Positions 9,007-15,677 of a stretch of 24,225 nt of DNA are shown here, piece by piece. The DNA is from Pavlovales sp. CCMP2436 (taxonomy: Eukaryota > Haptophyta > Pavlovophyceae > Pavlovales). The first letter of the stretch is position 1. The number at the start of each line of letters is the position of its first letter. The stretch spans positions 1 through 24,225 of the forward strand of contig MU631345.1 in NCBI GenBank assembly GCA_026770615.1, read 5' to 3'. Under the pieces are notes generated by a model. It did no database searches. It saw only the letters and a list, made by a program, of their open reading frames with translations, and had not been told where the DNA came from. Both the position numbers and the translations under genes were made by a program.

Positions 9007-9924
9007 ATGCGCCCCACGCTGGGCACCAGTATGCGCCACCTCTCGATCGGGTGGACGCAGCTCCTCTTCGCCGCGCTCCTCGCAAGCTACGCTGACGGCT
9101 TTACCCGTGCAGCAGTCGTCAGGCGCGCGCGGCCGCGGGCGCTGCTGATGCTCAAGAGCAGCAAGCAGGTGGATGCGAGCCCAAGCCCCACGCCCCAAGC
9201 CTCGAACATCGTTGGCGCCAAGCTGAGCGACACGGTGGCAATCGCGCGCTTGGCCAAACTGAGCGACAAGGCGGCGATTGCGGGCCAGCGCGCCATACTG
9301 ATCGACGCCCAGCTCACTGCCGACATGGCGGCTGCGAACGTCGCTGCCAAGTTGAGCGACAAGGCGGCAATCGCGGGCAAGCGCGCCAAGCTGATCGACG
9401 CCCAGCGCGTCGCCGACGCGGCAGCTTCGAACACAGCGGCAATCGTGGACAAGCTCGACGAGCTGCTGGCTGCCACAAAAGCCTCTCGCGCGGCGACCTT
9501 GCGAGCGGACAAGCACGCTCGCAAGGCAGCGCTCCAGGCTGCGATGCGGTGGGCGATGGACAACGCGGAGATGGGTGAGTTTGAGTACACGGATGGGGAT
9601 GAGCCAGTTGGGTCGACCGCGATCCCCGTCACTAGCGGCGATGTTATGCGCGACGTGCTCTTCGATCTCCACGGAGGCTTTGTATTTTCATTCGCGCCCC
9701 CGTTCCATTTCATCGAGGAGGAAGGCTGGGCCAACCTGAGTTCAAATGAGAAGTTCACCAGGAGGAGTGAGGGAGAGGCAGCGTTTCGCCGGCTCTTCGC
9801 GCAGCAGTTCAAACAGCTACTTGGGCCGGTTGGCGCCGACCTTTCCATGGAACTGAGGCGAAAGTACGAAAAATACGATGGCGAATATGTCCTGTCCCTC
9901 ACAGGCTACACCGACATCGACTAG
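9007..9924 (+). CDS. Probable plastid- or ER-targeted protein with internal repeats
   Basis: A 305-codon ORF. The frame is open further upstream, but the ATG at 9007 (or 9031) puts a signal peptide at the N-terminus: a hydrophobic core, LLFAALLASYADGF, near residues 18-32, then a basic hydroxylated stretch (TRAAVVRRARPRALLM). The ...YADGF junction followed by an Arg/Ala-rich segment resembles bipartite leaders of complex plastids. Residues ~75-150 contain repeated units around AKLSDKAAIAG.RA.LIDAQ (two good copies and partial ones), likely a helical rod. A Lys/Arg-rich linker is followed by a folded-looking C-terminal domain (~185-305) with DVLFDLHGGFVFSFAPPFHF and ending GYTDID. I do not recognise the C-terminal domain. 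No intron is evident. Confidence 0.75.
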   Translation: MRPTLGTSMRHLSIGWTQLLFAALLASYADGFTRAAVVRRARPRALLMLKSSKQVDASPSPTPQASNIVGAKLSDTVAIARLAKLSDKAAIAGQRAILIDAQLTADMAAANVAAKLSDKAAIAGKRAKLIDAQRVADAAASNTAAIVDKLDELLAATKASRAATLRADKHARKAALQAAMRWAMDNAEMGEFEYTDGDEPVGSTAIPVTSGDVMRDVLFDLHGGFVFSFAPPFHFIEEEGWANLSSNEKFTRRSEGEAAFRRLFAQQFKQLLGPVGADLSMELRRKYEKYDGEYVLSLTGYTDID

Positions 9925-10195
9925 CTCGGCACGCAGCAGGCCGACTCGCTGTCACCGAGCACACGCCCAGCTCCTCGATTGAATAAAGCGGGCGGCTCAT
10001 ATGCAACTGGCCGCACCTTTCCCCGTGCGAACCGGGCATCATTTAGTTATGATCCCTCTCCTCACCCTTCATCAACAGATGTTCAACCTGAGCTGACTGA
10101 GAGTGTCCGGTCTCACCCCTCCTGACCCTATTAATAGTTTAAATCGGTCTAAATAGCCTGTGAAAATTTAATAGGGGTATGCGGTGCTGTAGCCA
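9925..10195. other. Downstream spacer
   Basis: No gene was seen. It likely includes the 3' UTR of the upstream gene. Confidence 0.4.
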
Positions 10196-10275
10196 AAAAT
10201 CGGCCGCACGGCGGGGACCCATGGTCAACGCACATCGCCGTGGAGCGGTGGACGCCACGGCATGGGGATAGGAGT
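10196..10275 (+). repeat. Diverged copy of the G/H leader segment
   Basis: GGGGACCCATGGTCAACGCA...CATGGGGATAG corresponds to the leader module also seen at 12396-12431 and 14665-14707 (plus) and near 10810-10870 (minus). It stops abruptly at GGATAG and is followed by the shared 22-nt cap motif at 10276-10298. Confidence 0.55.
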
Positions 10276-10310
10276 CGAAACCCGAATTATTAGTGCCTTG
10301 ATTCCGCACT

Positions 10311-10951
10311 GCGGCTAGACCCCTGAGACGGATTCTATTCAAACCTGTTCTATAGACAAGGTACACGCTGTTGCCGTTTGCCTCTAGAGCTGAGGCTTGG
10401 AGGGAAGGGTCTCAAGAGGCAAATTAAAAGCCTCGACCCATCATATCCTCCTCAATAACTAATTAAGTACTACTAATTAAATGCAGATTTCGCCTAATAA
10501 AATATTTCTATATTGAATAGGCAAATTTCAGGAGGTACCAATAGGCACGACTCAGTGGGCGCTCTGGACGGCGTGGGCAGCGAGCGACACCCTCGCATAT
10601 AGCCTCCAGCGTGGCCGAGGTGCAGTTGATACCGCTCGTCGAGTCTTTGATGGCAAGCGGCCTCTCGGTGAGCGGCTCAGACTCGAGCGGCAGCAACGTG
10701 GGGTCAGCGTCTGCCATGCTAAAAAAATCGTCATTTTTCTTCAGTGAATTCACCGCAGGTCATAATAGGCCACCGAGAGGTTGCATCGTCAATCTGATTA
10801 GAACCTGGCTATCCCCGTGTCGTGGCGTCCAGGGCAATGTGCGGTGATCCTGGGTGTCCGACGTGCGGTGCGTCGGCTTCAGCGTTCCGAATGCAGTCTA
10901 TTACTCTAAATAGGCCAAAAAGCTGGTTAAATAGGCTCAGGGATCTAGCCG
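10311..10951 (-). mobile_element. Family G element with 17-bp inverted ends, apparently complete
   Basis: Left end GCGGCTAGACCCCTGAG (10311-10327); right end is the complement with one difference, CTCAGGGATCTAGCCG (10936-10951). Read on the minus strand it has a leader containing AATCAGATTGACGATGC, then a 69-residue ORF (10717 to 10508), then an AT-rich 3' region. Parts of the same element recur at 12293, 14569, 17915-18458 and 19510-19660. No clear target duplication was seen at its borders. No transposase is present, so it is probably non-autonomous. Confidence 0.7.
10508..10717 (-). CDS. Small conserved ORF of family G
   Basis: A 69-residue frame starting MADADPTLLPLESEPL, preceded by TTTTTTTAG-C. 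The first ~17 residues match the ORF at 14797 (MADDDPTSLLLEPEPLAE). The second half (ERPL...SG-I-CTSAT-EAI-EGVAR-PRRPERPL-RA-WYLLKFAYSI) matches 17930-18095, so the two halves behave as separate modules. Conservation at the protein level across copies favours real or former coding. No family was recognised. The longer open frame to 10753 is not chosen because the conserved block and acceptor-like context sit at 10717. Confidence 0.5.
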   Translation of the reverse strand: MADADPTLLPLESEPLTERPLAIKDSTSGINCTSATLEAICEGVARCPRRPERPLSRAYWYLLKFAYSI

Positions 10952-11450
10952 ACCGGGGGGACTGGAGTGGTGGCCGGGATGAAGGGCTATGGCTTCGGTC
11001 ACCCCCGGGCAGTCCACAAGTGGGGGACGACCATCATAAACACTGTGAGCCTCCATAATTGAAGACAGAGCTCGCTCTAGGCTTGCTGGATTCGCCTCGG
11101 AGAGCTCTATTCTATACATCTATCAAAAAATTGTGAGTTTGAATGCGCGGGGTAGTAAATCAGTAACTAACACAGTGATTATTTTTAAACAGGGGGATTG
11201 GTGGAAACAGTACTTAGCACAACAAAGAAAAATATTAAAATGTTCGAATTTTGGATACAGTATATAGCATTTTGAATTTTCCGTATGTAATTTAAAGAAG
11301 TAAGTTAGTTATTAAATGTCCATTTTTTTCAAAAAGTTAGATACGAATCTAATGCAGATGTATAAAATAAATGTTATTGGCTATGTTTCGTTCTTGTCTT
11401 CGGCGAAGCGCTTGGGATGGTCGTCCTCTGCCCGGGGGTGACCTGAGCCA
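10952..11450. other. AT-rich spacer
   Basis: No gene was seen. Near 10998-11034 and 11428-11443 a CACCCCCGGGCAG / GGACGACCATC pair recurs in opposite orientations, a remnant of a diverged repeat. Confidence 0.4.
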
Positions 11451-11511
11451 GAGCCGAAGAAGTGGTAGACATTGGTCACCCCTGCGCGCTAAGTGTCAAT
11501 AGCTGATGTCG
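11451..11511 (-). repeat. Diverged fragment of repeat E
   Basis: AGTGGTAGACATTGGTCACC...GCGCGCTAAGT resembles the reverse complement of 21190-21245, with substitutions. Confidence 0.45.
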
Positions 11512-11636
11512 AATAGCGGCTGACCCCTGAGACGGATGCTATCCAAACCCGCCTACAGCGTGTCGCGGGCAATAAGAAGCCGTAGCGTTAAGAAGCTGAG
11601 CCTCGTTTTTATGCATTGTTTGTATGTAATTAAAGC

Positions 11637-12117
11637 CGACGCCGATGCAAGGCGTGCAACACGCTCCTCGGGCTCATGCGCAAGGAGCTTTGAGTGATCG
11701 TGGTGCGCGGCCACGTCAGGCTCATTCTCGTCCGCGTGCGCTCGCTGCACACGCAGACTGCGCGCGCGGCCGCTGGTGCCCGGGGTGCACCTTGGTTCCA
11801 GCGCACCGGCCGCTCGGCAAACGGGCTCGAGGACGACCCTGCGCACGCGGACGGTGCGTACCGTGACGACAACTGGCGCAGCCACAATGCCGACCGGGGC
11901 GCACGCCTCGGCCGCGGTGGCCGCGGCGGCCGCGGCGGACAGGTCACACGCACCTAGATGGACGTGAGCGTTGTGTGGGTGGGGGGGGGAGCCTGTGGGA
12001 TCCGCTACGAATTCACCACAACCTTACCTCTACCACCACCATCCCTGCTGCCAGGACTAACGTCTGGCGTCGACCAAGTCAGTGAGTGAACAACACCTGT
12101 TGAACCATGCTGAGCCG

Positions 12118-12150
<33 letters not shown>
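11637..12150 (+). mobile_element. Family B retroposon insertion with target duplication and (TA)n tail
   Basis: Flanked by TGTAATTAAAGC at 11625-11636 and again at 12151-12162 (14 bp if the adjoining TA is counted). The 3' end is the family B terminus (12016-12118) followed by ~16 TA repeats. The body upstream (11637-11957) is coding-like: R-C-K-A-C-N-T-L-L-G-L, an in-frame TGA at 11691, then a frame ending DDNWRSHNADRGARLG and an RGG-type tract (GRGGRGGRGG) before TAG at 11955-11957. Long variable target duplication plus a simple tail is the hallmark of target-primed non-LTR retrotransposition (established knowledge). Confidence 0.75.
11694..11957 (+). pseudogene. RGG-box protein C-terminus carried by the retroposon
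   Basis: Open frame of 88 codons to a TAG, with an in-frame TGA just before it and further coding-like sequence back to 11637. It ends in GRGGRGGRGGQVTRT; RGG boxes are common in RNA-binding proteins. No ATG start is available. It looks like the 3' part of a coding sequence captured as cDNA, either a host mRNA or the element's own ORF. Confidence 0.4.
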
Positions 12151-12154
<4 letters not shown>

Positions 12155-12292
12155 ATTAAAGCAAAGTTAAGCCTTGTTTGTATGTAATTTGCTAAGAAGC
12201 TCAGCCTCAAGCTCAAAATACGCCCTTCTTATTACCTGCGATCCCCTGTATTCAATAGGATGGGTGCACACTGCTGCCATTGGTCTCCATTT

Positions 12293-12850
12293 CGCGGCTA
12301 GAGCCCTGAGTCATTTCAATAGGTTTTCAAACCTATTCAATATGACAAAATCGGCACGCTGTGGTCACGAAGCGTGCAGCGGGGACCTAGGTCACCGCAC
12401 ATCACCATGGACGGGACTACATGGGGATAGCCTGGAATCAATCAGATTGACGATGCGGCCTCCCGTTGATCCGTTATATATGATCTCTTGATATCACTAA
12501 AAAAAACCCATAAATTTCTGAGATTTCAGCATGAGGGCCGATTTTCAGGCATGTGGGCGCACGCGCCAGCAGCTTGCCAGCGCGTCGAAGTGGACCTGCT
12601 CTAAGCAGAAGGGGGGCTCGGCGTGGTGCGTGGAGTAGCCTAGACACTCCCATATATGATTGGCTCACCCCTGGTGCAGCCCAGAGCGCCCTCTGACACG
12701 CACCTATCGGTACCTCCTGAGATGTTCCTATTGGATAGGAATTTTTATTTATTTAAATTTAGCATTTATAATATTTATTTAGTTATTGAGGACGTTCTGA
12801 TGGGTCGAGGCATTTTATTTGCCTCTTGAGACCCCGGGCAGGAAAATAGC
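12293..12850 (+). mobile_element. Family G/H element, H-type, 3'-truncated
   Basis: Starts CGGCTAGAGCCCTGAG (cf. GCGGCTAGACCCCTGAG). It has the leader with AATCAGATTGACGATGCGGC (12440-12459), a small ORF at 12531, the motif GGCTCACCCCTGGTGCAGCC (12662-12681), and the AT-rich 3' module to GAGACCCCGGGCAGG near 12843, where the hairpin array begins. Its centre matches 20220-20490. Confidence 0.6.
12531..12638 (+). CDS. Small ORF of H-type element
   Basis: 35 residues beginning MRADFQACGRTRQQLASAS, preceded by ATTTCAG-C. The copy at 20319 has MGADFRAYGRTCQQLASA and then a stop caused by a frame difference. The leader is homologous to that of family G but the ORF body is different. It may be a first exon; function unknown. 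Confidence 0.3.
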   Translation: MRADFQACGRTRQQLASASKWTCSKQKGGSAWCVE

Positions 12851-12859
12851 TTTCTTTTT

Positions 12860-13051
12860 ACGCCAGCCACGGCTGGCGTCAGTCTCGGCTTTCTGGGACT
12901 GGGGCGTAGCCCCAGTCTCAGAGTTTCTGGCGGGGGCGCAGCCCCCGCTCAGCCGCCAGTCTGAGGGCGCGCAGTGCCCTTAGACTGGGCGCGCATGGCC
13001 CAGTCTGTAATGGCAGCGGCCGCAGGCTAGCGCCAGCGGCCGTAGGCTGCC
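12860..13051. repeat. Array of GC-rich hairpins with CGYAG loops
   Basis: Consecutive perfect or near-perfect hairpins: 12860-12879, 12897-12917 (loop CGTAG), 12930-12948 (CGCAG), 12956-12988 (CGCAG, 14-bp stem with two G-T pairs), 12982-13006 (GCGCATG), then a 15-base direct repeat CAGCGGCCGYAGGCT (13014-13028, 13034-13048) enclosed by GGCAGC/GCTGCC. The arms of the 4th and 5th overlap (AGACTGG), so they are mutually exclusive. No ORF. It lies between a truncated G/H element and a family D fragment. Confidence 0.8.
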
Positions 13052-13087
13052 TTGCGCTAATAATATATTAATGTAGGGGGTTCGGGC

Positions 13088-13148
13088 TGGCGGTACGTTT
13101 CAAGTTCAAGTCAGGCTGATCTTAGCGCTCCGACGCTAATAATATATA
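13088..13148 (+). mobile_element. Family D retroposon 3' end
   Basis: TGGCGGTACGTTTCAAG to GCGCTCCGACGC, then TAATAATATATATG. It matches the 3' end of the coiled-coil gene (2306-2362 minus). It is a 5'-truncated copy with a TA-rich tail that abuts the next, oppositely oriented segment. Confidence 0.65.
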
Positions 13149-13395
13149 TGCTCTCGCGTGGCTTGCGGCCTTCCTCGTCGAGCAGCTTGCTGCGGACCAG
13201 CGTCGAGGAGTGCTTCAAGCAGAGGTCTGGGTCGAGCTCGAGGAGTTCCGTGTCGTTCATGCCGTCGCTCACGGCCTGGATGTACGCCTTGAGTGCCGCT
13301 TTCTTGTTCACAGACTCGCGGCGGTCGTGGTTCACGTTGACCACGACTTCCCCCTTGAGCTCATACGAGAAGTCCTTAGTGAGCCCCCTTCGTAG
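13111..13395 (-). pseudogene. Coding fragment, unrecognised, 3' end lost
   Basis: The minus frame from about 13390 down to 13150 reads LTKDFSYELKGEVVVNVNHD, then NKKAALKAYIQAVSDG and DTELLELDPDLCLKHSS. Composition and third-position GC are clearly coding-like. It ends in KPRESI where the TA tract and the family D copy begin, so the original C-terminus is missing. The 5' end is also unclear: above 13398 the plus strand takes over as the better coding strand. No family was recognised. Confidence 0.45.
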
Positions 13396-13400
13396 GATAG

Positions 13401-14228
13401 CAGCTGAACGTCTCTCTGCGCGGAGGCCCCCTCGACGCATACGGCGACATTGCCGTCGCCGCAGCGTGGACAGGCAACCAGGAGTCGATCTTCCGCCATG
13501 ATCCGATCGTGCAAACGCTTGCCAGCGCGACCAAGAACGTCGGCGGCTACGCAGTCGCAGAGGACTCCGCCTTCTTCTCATCCGTTCTCCCGCCAGCCGC
13601 CATCGCAGCCGCACAGGCGCAGGCAGCGCTGACCGGCCNNNNNNNNNNNNNNNNNNNNNNNNNNNNNNNNNNNNNNNNNNNNNNNNNNNNNNNNNNNNNN
13701 NNNNNNNNNNNNNNNNNNNNNNNNNNNNNNNNNNNNNNNNNNNNNNNNNNNNNNNNNNNNNNNNNNNNNNNNNNNNNNNNNNNNNNNNNNNNNNNNNNNN
13801 NNNNNNNNNNNNNNNNNNNNNNNNNNNNNNNNNNNNNNNNNNNNNNNNNNNNNNNNNNNNNNNNNNNNNNNNNNNNNNNNNNNNNNNNNNNNNNNNNNNN
13901 NNNNNNNNNNNNNNNNNNNNNNNNNNNNNNNNNNNNNNNNNNNNNNNNNNNNNNNNNNNNNNNNNNNNNNNNNNNNNNNNNNNNNNNNNNNNNNNNNNNN
14001 NNNNNNNNNNNNNNNNNNNNNNNNNNNNNNNNNNNNNNNNNNNNNNNNNNNNNNNNNNNNNNNNNNNNNNNNNNNNNNNNNNNNNNNNNNNNNNNNNNNN
14101 NNNNNNNNNNNNNNNNNNNNNNNNNNNNNNNNNNNNNNNNNNNCATCTCCCTAAACGCCCTTGCCCGGGCACACTACCGGAGATCCATCGGCACGCGCGG
14201 TGGCACCCAAGCCAGCGCAGCCGACTAA
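13401..14228 (+). CDS. ORF of family A element, interrupted by assembly gap
   Basis: Open just after a TAG at 13398. The plus frame reads QLNVSLRGGPLDAYGDIAVA, AAWTGNQESIFRHDPIVQTL and ASATKNVGGYAVAEDSAFF up to the gap at 13639. After the gap the same frame (if the gap length is right) reads ISLNALARAHYRRSIGTRGG and ends ...TQASAAD-stop at 14226-14228. The post-gap part also occurs in the copy at 24004-24225 (minus), which adds PIAAQRGNTTNSNEQI upstream. I do not recognise the protein. It is probably the retroposon's own ORF or a captured host ORF. A minus-strand frame (MAEDRLLVACPRCGDG..., from 13500) overlaps and was judged the less likely. Confidence 0.45.
   Translation, partial: QLNVSLRGGPLDAYGDIAVAAAWTGNQESIFRHDPIVQTLASATKNVGGYAVAEDSAFFSSVLPPAAIAAAQAQAALTGXXXXXXXXXXXXXXXXXXXXXXXXXXXXXXXXXXXXXXXXXXXXXXXXXXXXXXXXXXXXXXXXXXXXXXXXXXXXXXXXXXXXXXXXXXXXXXXXXXXXXXXXXXXXXXXXXXXXXXXXXXXXXXXXXXXXXXXXXXXXXXXXXXXXXXXXXXXXXXXXXXXXXXXXXISLNALARAHYRRSIGTRGGTQASAAD
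13639..14143. other. Assembly gap (505 N)
   Basis: A run of N only. It lies inside a repeat family present in several copies here, which may be why assembly failed. The true length may differ. Confidence 1.
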
Positions 14229-14396
14229 GACACGCAGCAGGCAATGGGCGACGCATCGCTCAGACCAGCACAACATTCAGAACAGTCAGACGCCAGCTTG
14301 AATCCCTATCATAAATATAAATATATAATAATTAGACTGACTGGCTGAACTGAACTGAGTGAGTGAGCTCAAAACTGGCTACTCGTCATCTTCGTC

Positions 14397-14566
14397 GGGG
14401 TCGAAATCCGAATTAGTGGCCAGTCCGTAGGGAAATTGCGAAAAAGTCCGGTGAAAATCCTTCTGAGTAACTCACGAACCGGGTTGGGCACAGGGGAGTT
14501 AGATGCAGATTCGTGAATGGAGCGGCGCCCCATTCACGAATCTGCATCTAACTCCCCTGTGCCCCA
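14397..14566 (+). repeat. Repeat F with a perfect 35-bp hairpin
   Basis: Begins with the shared cap motif (14400-14421), then CCGGTGAAAATCCTTC and CTCACGAACCGGG, and ends in an inverted repeat: 14486-14520 and 14530-14564 are exact complements around a 9-base loop. A second copy lies at 20886-21053. Confidence 0.8.
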
Positions 14567-14568
14567 CC

Positions 14569-14997
14569 GCGGCTAGACCCCTGAGCCTATTTAACCAGTT
14601 TTTGGGCCTATTTCATAGGCTACGTTCGGCACACTGTAGCCGACGCACCGCGCGTCAGACACCCAAGGTCACCGCACATTGCCGTGGACGCCACGACATG
14701 TGGATAGCCAGGATTCAATCAGATTGACGATGCGGCCTCCCAGTGGCCTATTATGACCTGGTGAATTCCCTGAATAAAAATTGCAAAATTTTCAGCATGG
14801 CAGACGATGATCCTACGTCGCTGCTGCTCGAGCCTGAGCCGCTCGCCGAGACACAGCCCAAATCTTTAGTGACGGGGCGGCCAAAATTTGAAGCCTTTGC
14901 GCGCATTATCAGAGGCGACGCTGAAGTGATTATGGCGAGTATCTGTTGCGACGGGGGGGTTCTAAACCTACTCATGCCCCTCTCCTGTGAATCTTAG
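14569..14997 (+). mobile_element. Family G element, 5' half
   Basis: Starts with the full inverted end GCGGCTAGACCCCTGAG (14569-14585), then CTATTTAACCAG, the leader (AATCAGATTGACGATGCGGC at 14717) and the ORF at 14797. It matches the element at 10311-10951 up to about codon 18 of the ORF and then diverges. The 3' half of the family is absent. Confidence 0.65.
14797..14997 (+). CDS. Small ORF of family G, alternative second half
   Basis: 66 residues: MADDDPTSLLLEPEPLAETQ, then a different body (SLVTGRPKFEAFARIIRGDA...) ending SCES. The start is preceded by TTTTCAG-C. Its first module is shared with 10717, and the rest is unique in the window. Upstream in-frame ATG at 14743 is not favoured, because the conserved block begins at 14797. 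Confidence 0.45.
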   Translation: MADDDPTSLLLEPEPLAETQPKSLVTGRPKFEAFARIIRGDAEVIMASICCDGGVLNLLMPLSCES

Positions 14998-15095
14998 GCC
15001 CGTGCGAGGCCTCCTTCACCCTTATCTAGTCTCGCGAAGTCAGCGCATTAAAACGGAGGGGAGGTCTCCGCGGCCGCCATTCTTGACGACATCGG

Positions 15096-15174
15096 AAATT
15101 CGTTTAAATGCGGCGCAGTGCCGCCGCATGTTTCTTTCTTCGAAAACGGTGCGGCGCCGCATTTAAACGAATTT
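15096..15174. repeat. 21-bp inverted repeat
   Basis: AAATTCGTTTAAATGCGGCG-C (15096-15116) and its exact complement (15154-15174) enclose 37 bases containing CAGTGCCGCCGCATG. The right arm is followed by TCTTTCT, and TTTCTTTC also follows the centre. It could be a small MITE or a regulatory cruciform. Confidence 0.75.
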
Positions 15175-15658
15175 CTTTCTAAATACATGTCGTGGCCGCA
15201 CGCGACAACGGTGCGGGGCCGCCGACATCGATGGTCAAGGAGGGGTGAGAAGGCGGTTGTGTTGCCGCTGCTGACGGCAAATAGGCGCTAGACCACTCTG
15301 GTATGAGCGCTTCGCCGCGTCAGCTGCGCTCTCCGCCGCTGTAGGGCGCCTGGGCCCGCGTAGGCTGCCAGCTCATCAGGTGCGATCACCTGAGGCCGAC
15401 GCGGCGAGCATGCCTGAGGCCGAAACGGCGAGGTTGCGCACGCGCAACGCTGGATTCTGGTCGTGCTTCGCTGCTCTACCCGCCGACTACGCCGCGCGCC
15501 AGTCTCGTGGTGAGAGCATCTTAGCTAGCCACAGCAGAGCGCGCTAACGGTGCCACCACGCACGTGCGCGTGGCAAGCGGTGGACGGCCGCACGTCCCCG
15601 CCGGCAGGGCCTACGGGTGATTGCAGCCCGGGCTCAGAGCGCGCGCGTGCGCGCGTGC
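15175..15658. other. GC-rich spacer, no supported gene
   Basis: Contains short inverted repeats (CAGGTG...CACCTG near 15379-15395) and a repeated GCCTGAGGCCGA / CGGCGAG element near 15390-15433. No frame has convincing composition. Confidence 0.4.
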
Positions 15659-15677
15659 GGGGGGGGGAGGGGGGGGG
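15659..15677 (+). other. G-run tract, quadruplex-prone
   Basis: Two uninterrupted G runs (8 and 8) separated by one A, just after alternating CGCGCGTG. It could form a G-quadruplex. Confidence 0.6.

Larger units (their letters stand above)
11556..12248. mobile_element. MITE, family C, split by a retroposon insertion
   Basis: Left part 11556-11636 and right part 12151-12248 together make one MITE like those at 8107 and 18266. The ends are CAGCGTGTCGCGGGCAATAA and TTATTACCTGCGATCCCCTG with flanking TA. The intervening ~514 bases (11637-12150) are foreign and flanked by a 12-14 bp duplication. Confidence 0.8.
11512..12292 (-). mobile_element. 3' end of a G/H element, split by a MITE
   Basis: 11512-11555 (GCGGCTGACCCCTGAGACGG...) and 12249-12292 (TTCAATAGGATGGGTGCACA...) together equal the 3' end of the element at 19588-19660 read in reverse. 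The MITE at 11556-12248 lies between them with TA on each side. Confidence 0.6.
13398..14330 (+). mobile_element. Family A retroposon, longest copy (contains gap)
   Basis: 3' end at about 14320 (AGCTTGAATCCCTATCATAA then ATATAAATATATAATA). The coding part lies upstream, crossing the gap. Other copies (688, 20524, 23771, 24004, all minus, plus fragments at 16618 and 16731) are nested 5' truncations of this sequence. The 5' limit is set where the coding signal starts and is approximate. Confidence 0.55.

Noticed and set aside
13111..13514. A single minus-strand gene starting at 13500 (MAEDRLLVACPRCGDG...) and continuing by a one-base frameshift in a G5 run near 13395 into the LTKDFSYELKG frame
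   Set aside because: The plus strand over 13401-13638 has better coding character and is in frame with the known family A C-terminus. The simpler reading is a junction of two opposite segments near 13398.
14300..14320. Family A terminus (AGCTTGAATCCC) as a tRNA T-arm
   Set aside because: The flanking bases do not pair as a T stem, and no other tRNA arms are present.
14400..14421. Cap motif as a Pol III B box of a tRNA-derived SINE
   Set aside because: GGTCGAAATCC differs from the B-box consensus at three core positions, and an A-box-like string lies on the wrong side.
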